Assembly: GCF_002846365.1 (NCBI RefSeq)
Contig: NZ_PJMW01000002.1
Location: 1,054,001-1,118,000, forward strand
Length of the DNA stretch: 64,000 bases
From: Nocardia fluminea
GTDB taxonomy: Bacteria > Actinomycetota > Actinomycetes > Mycobacteriales > Mycobacteriaceae
Direction: 5' to 3'
Positions 60,740 to 64,000 of this stretch are shown one piece after another. Under the pieces are notes generated by a model. It did no database searches, was not told the DNA's origin, and was given only the letters and a program-made list of their open reading frames with translations. Made by a program: the position numbers and the translations under genes. Every line of letters begins with the position of its first letter. The first letter of the stretch is position 1.

Positions 60740-60757
60740 ACACAGCGACCTCACAGC
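60740..60757 (+). promoter_or_regulatory. PhoP-box-like direct repeat upstream of phoP
   Basis: ACACAGC-GACC-TCACAGC (60740-60746 and 60751-60757) is a direct repeat with 4-base spacer, one mismatch from the M. tuberculosis PhoP consensus TCACAGC-N4-TCACAGC. It sits 43 bases before the phoP ATG and just after the otsA stop, fitting autoregulation. Confidence 0.7.
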
Positions 60758-60800
60758 GTCGGTCCAGCCACTTCCCAGCGGGGTGGTGGAGCATAGGGGC

Positions 60801-61514
60801 ATGAGCGGTGTGCCTGATGTGCCCGAGGCGCGGGTACTCGTCGTCGACGACGAACCGATGATCGTCGAGCTGCTGGCGGTGAGCCTGCGCTACCAGGGTT
60901 TCGAGGTGTCGACGGCGGCCGACGGCGCCGAGGCGCTGGATCGGGCGCGCACGTTCCGCCCGCAGGCGCTGATCGTGGACGTGATGATGCCCGGCATGGA
61001 CGGCTTCGGCCTGCTGCGCCGGTTGCGCGCCGACGGGATCGACGCGCCGGTGCTGTTCCTGACCGCGCGCGACGACGTGGACGACAAGATCACCGGGCTC
61101 ACCCTCGGCGCCGACGACTACGTCACCAAGCCGTTCAGCCTGGAGGAGGTGGTGGCGCGGCTGCGGGTGATCCTGCGTCGCGCGGGCCACGCCGAACCCG
61201 AGAAGGCCCGCACCCGGTTGCGGTTCGCCGACATCGAACTCGACGACGACACGCACGAGGTGTGGAAGGCGGGTGCACCGGTGGCGTTGTCCCCCACCGA
61301 GTTCACGCTGTTGCGCTACTTCATGGTGAACGCGGGCAGCGTGCTCAGTAAACCGCGCATCCTCGATCACGTGTGGCGCTACGACTTCGGTGGCGAGGTG
61401 GGTGTGGTGGAGACCTACGTGTCGTATCTGCGCAAGAAGGTCGACACCGGCGAGCAGCGGTTGATCCACACACTGCGGGGTGTCGGCTACGTGATGCGTG
61501 AGCCGACCCGGTGA
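60801..61514 (+). CDS. phoP: Two-component response regulator PhoP
   Basis: OmpR-family DNA-binding regulator; in M. tuberculosis PhoP controls acyltrehalose lipid synthesis, ESX-1-related genes, hypoxia and acid responses. The 237-residue product has the receiver domain with phospho-acceptor Asp60 in VDVMMPGMDGFG, switch Lys in TKPFSLEE and DDYVTKPFS, linker, and winged helix (SPTEFTLLRYF, LDHVWRYDFGGEVGVVETYVSYLRKK region). It is nearly identical in key stretches to mycobacterial PhoP from memory. ATG 60801 is chosen; the mycobacterial protein is about ten residues longer at its N-terminus. Overlaps phoR by four bases (GTGA). Confidence 0.93.
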   Translation: MSGVPDVPEARVLVVDDEPMIVELLAVSLRYQGFEVSTAADGAEALDRARTFRPQALIVDVMMPGMDGFGLLRRLRADGIDAPVLFLTARDDVDDKITGLTLGADDYVTKPFSLEEVVARLRVILRRAGHAEPEKARTRLRFADIELDDDTHEVWKAGAPVALSPTEFTLLRYFMVNAGSVLSKPRILDHVWRYDFGGEVGVVETYVSYLRKKVDTGEQRLIHTLRGVGYVMREPTR

Positions 61515-62926
61515 GTCGTTTCCCGCTGCGGGTCACTTTGGTGCTGATGCTGGTCGCGCTGGCCGGATTCGGTTTGGTCGCTTCGAGTTTCGTGGTGACC
61601 AAGGCGATGGAGAACTCGCTGCGCAACCGCACCGATCAGCAGTTGCAGGACGCGGCGATGGAGTGGGAGCGGCGGGTGGGGCTGCCCGCACCGAATCTGC
61701 CGCCGCCCTCCTCGGAGTCCGGGCAACCGCCGGGACGCTACTTCGTCACCGCCGAGAGCACGGACGGCACCCGAAAGGTGCTTCTCGACAACGTCTTCGG
61801 CACGGACTCCCAGCCGGCGCTCCCCGATCCGCCGGCGCTACAGCCGGTTACGGTCGGCTCGTCCGGCGACTCGGACGAGCAGTGGCGCGTGCTCACGGTC
61901 AACGGTCATCGCGCCACCGCGACGGTCGCGTGGCCACTGGCCGAGAACATCGAAACGGTACGCAAACTCGTTGTGCTGCAACTGATCGTCGGCGCGATCG
62001 TCTTGCTGGCACTGGCCGTCGCGGCCTATTTCGTGGTGCGCGGCAGCCTGCGGCCACTACACCGGGTCGAAGCGACAGCGGCGGCGATCGCGGGCGGCGA
62101 GCTGCATCATCGAATCCCGGTGCGCGGCAATGTCACCGAGGTCGATCGACTGTCACATTCGCTGAACAGCATGCTGACCCAGATCCAGCAGGCGTTCGCC
62201 GCCACGGAGGCCTCCGAGACCGCCGCGCGCGATTCCGAGGCGAGGATGCGGCGTTTCGTGGCCGACGCCAGCCACGAACTGCGCACCCCGCTCACCACGA
62301 TCCGCGGCTTCGCCGAGCTGTACCGGCAGGGTGCGACAACCGACCCGGCGATGTTCATGAACCGCATCGAACACGAGGCACAGCGCATGGGCTTGCTGGT
62401 CGAAGACCTGCTCATGCTGGCCCGCCTCGACGCCCAGCGCCCGGTCGAACTGAGCCCGGTGGATCTGCTGGCACTGGCGGGCGACGCCGTGCACAGCGCC
62501 CGCGCGGTAGAAGCCGCGGCGGGACAACACCGCCCGATCACCCTCGACATCGCCGAAGGCATCGGCACTTTGGAAGTTCTCGGCGACGAACACCGCCTGC
62601 GTCAGGTCCTCACCAACCTCCTCGACAACGCCCGCACCCACACGCCCTACGGCACCTCGGTCACCGTCCGCCTGACCCCCACGGACGACGAGGTGCAGAT
62701 CGAGGTCGTCGACACCGGCCCCGGCCTCGACCAGGCTGCGGCCGACCACGTCTTCGAACGCTTCTACCGAGCGGATACCTCGCGCACCCGCGCCAGCGGC
62801 GGCACCGGCCTCGGACTGTCCATCGTGCAAGCCCTGGTAGCGGCTCACCGCGGCAGCGTCGAAGTCGCCAGTACCCAGGGCAAAGGAACGACGTTCACCG
62901 TCCGCCTCCCCCGCGACCGAGCCTGA
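61511..62926 (+). CDS. phoR: Two-component sensor histidine kinase PhoR
   Basis: Membrane sensor kinase partner of PhoP. The 471-residue product has helix 1 (LRVTLVLMLVALAGFGLVASS, about residues 6-26), a roughly 120-residue extracytoplasmic domain rich in Pro/Ser/Gly (LPPPSSESGQPPG), helix 2 (VLQLIVGAIVLLALAVAAYFVV near 155-177), HAMP, DHp with His255 in DASHELRTPLTTIRG, and the ATPase boxes NLLDNARTHTPYG, DTGPGL and GGTGLGLSIV. Slightly shorter than M. tuberculosis PhoR (485). GTG start with a 4-base overlap with phoP. Confidence 0.93.
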   Translation: MSRFPLRVTLVLMLVALAGFGLVASSFVVTKAMENSLRNRTDQQLQDAAMEWERRVGLPAPNLPPPSSESGQPPGRYFVTAESTDGTRKVLLDNVFGTDSQPALPDPPALQPVTVGSSGDSDEQWRVLTVNGHRATATVAWPLAENIETVRKLVVLQLIVGAIVLLALAVAAYFVVRGSLRPLHRVEATAAAIAGGELHHRIPVRGNVTEVDRLSHSLNSMLTQIQQAFAATEASETAARDSEARMRRFVADASHELRTPLTTIRGFAELYRQGATTDPAMFMNRIEHEAQRMGLLVEDLLMLARLDAQRPVELSPVDLLALAGDAVHSARAVEAAAGQHRPITLDIAEGIGTLEVLGDEHRLRQVLTNLLDNARTHTPYGTSVTVRLTPTDDEVQIEVVDTGPGLDQAAADHVFERFYRADTSRTRASGGTGLGLSIVQALVAAHRGSVEVASTQGKGTTFTVRLPRDRA

Positions 62927-62962
62927 CGGCCGCGAGTGGCGCCATGGCGACGAGTTCCGCGG

Positions 62963-63448
62963 TCAGACCGGCGTGACCTGGGAGACCAGCCAGCGGTCGT
63001 CGGACTTGTCCAGGGTGACCCGCACGCGGCTGCCGGAGGTCGCGCCGTCCGGGGTGTCCTTGCTGGTGGTCAGCTGGTTCAGGTAGAGCAGCACCACGGC
63101 GTGCTCGGGCTCGGCGGAGACGACGCCCTCGGCCTGGGTGGTGGCCTTGACGGTGAGCTGCTTCTCCTTGGCGCCCGGCGCGATGGCTTCCTTGATGAGC
63201 TTCAGGTAGTCGTTGCGGAACGCCTCGGTCAGGCCGTCGGCCGCCTTCGGCAGTTCGGTGTCGACGGTGGCCGGCTCGTAGGTGAACATGGCGCTGACCG
63301 TGCGGCTTGCCGCGCTCATCGCGTCGGAGCGGGCCTGCTCGGTCCGGTCGTGCTGCCAGAGCTGATAGCCGCTCACACCGAGCACGATCGCGGCGATCAG
63401 GCCGAGGGCGGCGAGGCCGCCGAAGACGATCTTCATACGCTGGCTCAT
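62963..63448 (-). CDS. Mce-associated membrane protein
   Basis: A 161-residue bitopic protein: short N-terminus, one helix (VFGGLAALGLIAAIVLGVSGYQLW, about residues 8-31) and an extracytoplasmic mixed domain with MFTYEPATVDTELPKAADGLTEAFRNDYLKLIKEAI (split over residues 55-90), VVSAEPEHAVVLLYLNQLTTS and RVRVTLDKSDDRWLVSQV. These are the features of Mam/Mas proteins that accompany Mce lipid importers. No mce gene is in the window; it may lie to the right. Overlaps the upstream gene by four bases. Confidence 0.85.
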   Translation of the reverse strand: MSQRMKIVFGGLAALGLIAAIVLGVSGYQLWQHDRTEQARSDAMSAASRTVSAMFTYEPATVDTELPKAADGLTEAFRNDYLKLIKEAIAPGAKEKQLTVKATTQAEGVVSAEPEHAVVLLYLNQLTTSKDTPDGATSGSRVRVTLDKSDDRWLVSQVTPV

Positions 63449-64000
63449 CCCACGAACTCCACCTTCGACACGGTCATTCCGGTGTCGCCGTTGGACACCG
63501 TGACCCGGAACCGGTACTGCCGCGATTGTGGTTCGGGCGAGCCGTTGTTGCTCACCATCTGCTTGGCGGCGACGAGCACCTGTGCGGAGTCGCCGTCAGC
63601 GGTGACGACGCCCGACTCGACCACCTCGCCGGTGGAGACCACGTTCGCCTGCTTGACGACATCCATGAACGGATCGACGCGACCGTCGAACTCGGTCTTG
63701 AAATCACCGGAGGCGACCGACAGGATCCGGTCGATGTCCTCCTTGGCCGTCTCGGCGCGGATCGTGGTGAGGTTCAGCACGGCCTGGCGGGCGGTCTCGG
63801 TGTACTGCGCGCGCAGGTCCTCGTCCTTGTTCGCCGAGTAGGCGGTGAAGGCGGCGAAGCCGGCACCGGCGACCAGGGCGAGCACGAGCACGATCGCCGC
63901 GGCGAGTGCCAGGATGCGGCCGCGCGAGCCCGGTGCCTTGTCGTCGGCGGACTTGGTCAGGTCGACCGGCTCGCTCGCCGGGGGCCGCACGGCGTCGTCC
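63445..64000 (-). CDS. Mce-associated membrane protein (partial, 5' end beyond window)
   Basis: Second Mce-associated-type protein: helix ILALAAAIVLVLALVAGAGFAAFTA, then an extracytoplasmic domain with TARQAVLNLTTIRAETAKEDIDRILSVASGDFKTEFDGR (split) and VGVVTADGDSAQVLVAAKQMVSNNG-type ending in FRVTVSNGDTGMTVSKVEFVG. The frame is open to the right edge; a GTG at 63990 could be the start but the frame continues upstream. Overlaps the next Mce-associated gene by four bases (ATGA), so they are coupled. Confidence 0.8.
   Translation of the reverse strand, partial: DDAVRPPASEPVDLTKSADDKAPGSRGRILALAAAIVLVLALVAGAGFAAFTAYSANKDEDLRAQYTETARQAVLNLTTIRAETAKEDIDRILSVASGDFKTEFDGRVDPFMDVVKQANVVSTGEVVESGVVTADGDSAQVLVAAKQMVSNNGSPEPQSRQYRFRVTVSNGDTGMTVSKVEFVG

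Noticed and set aside
1..64000. CRISPR array, insertion sequence or prophage
   Set aside because: I saw no regularly spaced identical repeats, no transposase or integrase frame and no phage structural genes.

Overview
The window is high-GC (mostly about 65-70%) actinobacterial chromosome, best explained as a mycolic-acid-containing member of the Mycobacteriales, most likely Nocardia or a close relative. Supporting signs are an antigen-85-type esterase, a PhoP very close to that of Mycobacterium tuberculosis, a type VII (ESX) substrate/EspG cassette, Mce-associated membrane proteins, DUF3073 and SCP_3 proteins, GTG starts and many leaderless genes. From memory of the M. tuberculosis map, the backbone is colinear (in reverse) with roughly Rv0757-Rv0812: pabC, ygfZ, DUF3073, purM, purF, the SCP_3 gene, CPBP protease, purL, pepC, purQS, MBL hydrolase, DUF2334, ptrB, purB, tetR, exported esterase, purD, HIT, phoR, phoP. 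Lineage-specific genes are inserted between these anchors.

Layout. 1-4216: cytochrome bd oxidase operon cydA-cydB-cydD on the - strand (cydD runs off the left edge), with an 11-bp inverted repeat upstream of cydA. 4352-8513: pabC, ygfZ-MOSC-asparaginase operon, DUF3073, then three strong hairpins. 8804-17114: purM, a five-domain peptide ABC importer encoded by four genes (binding protein, two permeases, double ATPase) and purF. 17260-23694: YhgE/Pip-like membrane protein, SCP_3 gene with a duplicated 3' end, HicAB-like toxin-antitoxin pair, alpha/beta hydrolase, CPBP protease, Abhydrolase_9 membrane protein and YiaA-like protein. 23741-27843: a second Abhydrolase_9 protein and purL. 28005-33143: GT87 mannosyltransferase, M18 aminopeptidase, a divergent MarR/cytosolic ligand-binding pair, purQ-purS. 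33241-40208: MBL hydrolase, M20 peptidase/small membrane protein/APC transporter operon, DUF2334 and prolyl oligopeptidase. 40344-48930: DUF2330, antigen-85-like esterase, HIT, purB with tetR, aminotransferase, M23 peptidase, purD. 49147-53139: PH-domain protein, second HIT protein and the ESX accessory cassette. 53140-58827: an accessory stretch with a decayed membrane gene, PLP deaminase-like enzyme, ECF42-type sigma factor with its YCII partner, LysE exporter, a broken toxin-antitoxin locus, tRNA-Thr, an orphan MbtH and an alpha/beta hydrolase. 59004-62926: small protein-otsA and phoP-phoR. 62963-64000: two Mce-associated proteins.

How it fits together. Seven de novo purine genes (purM, F, L, Q, S, B, D) are present but dispersed over about 40 kb and each has its own promoter or leaderless start; purC, purN, purH, purK and purE are not in the window. 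The cell-envelope theme recurs in otsA (trehalose for mycolate transfer), the antigen-85-like esterase, GT87, M23 and phoPR. A direct repeat matching the M. tuberculosis PhoP box lies between otsA and phoP.

The most unusual items are: the low-GC DUF3558/WXG-like/PPE-like/EspG cassette with no ESX machinery nearby; a very regular leaderless promoter pattern (TANNNT followed 5-8 nt later by ATG/GTG) at more than a dozen genes; a leaderless 25-codon frame coupled by ATGA to the M23 gene; tandem copies of the 3' end of the SCP_3 gene including its stop codon; and the MarR/AmiC-like sensor pair without a visible target operon. All function calls come from reading translated sequence and recalled family motifs; no database search was run.
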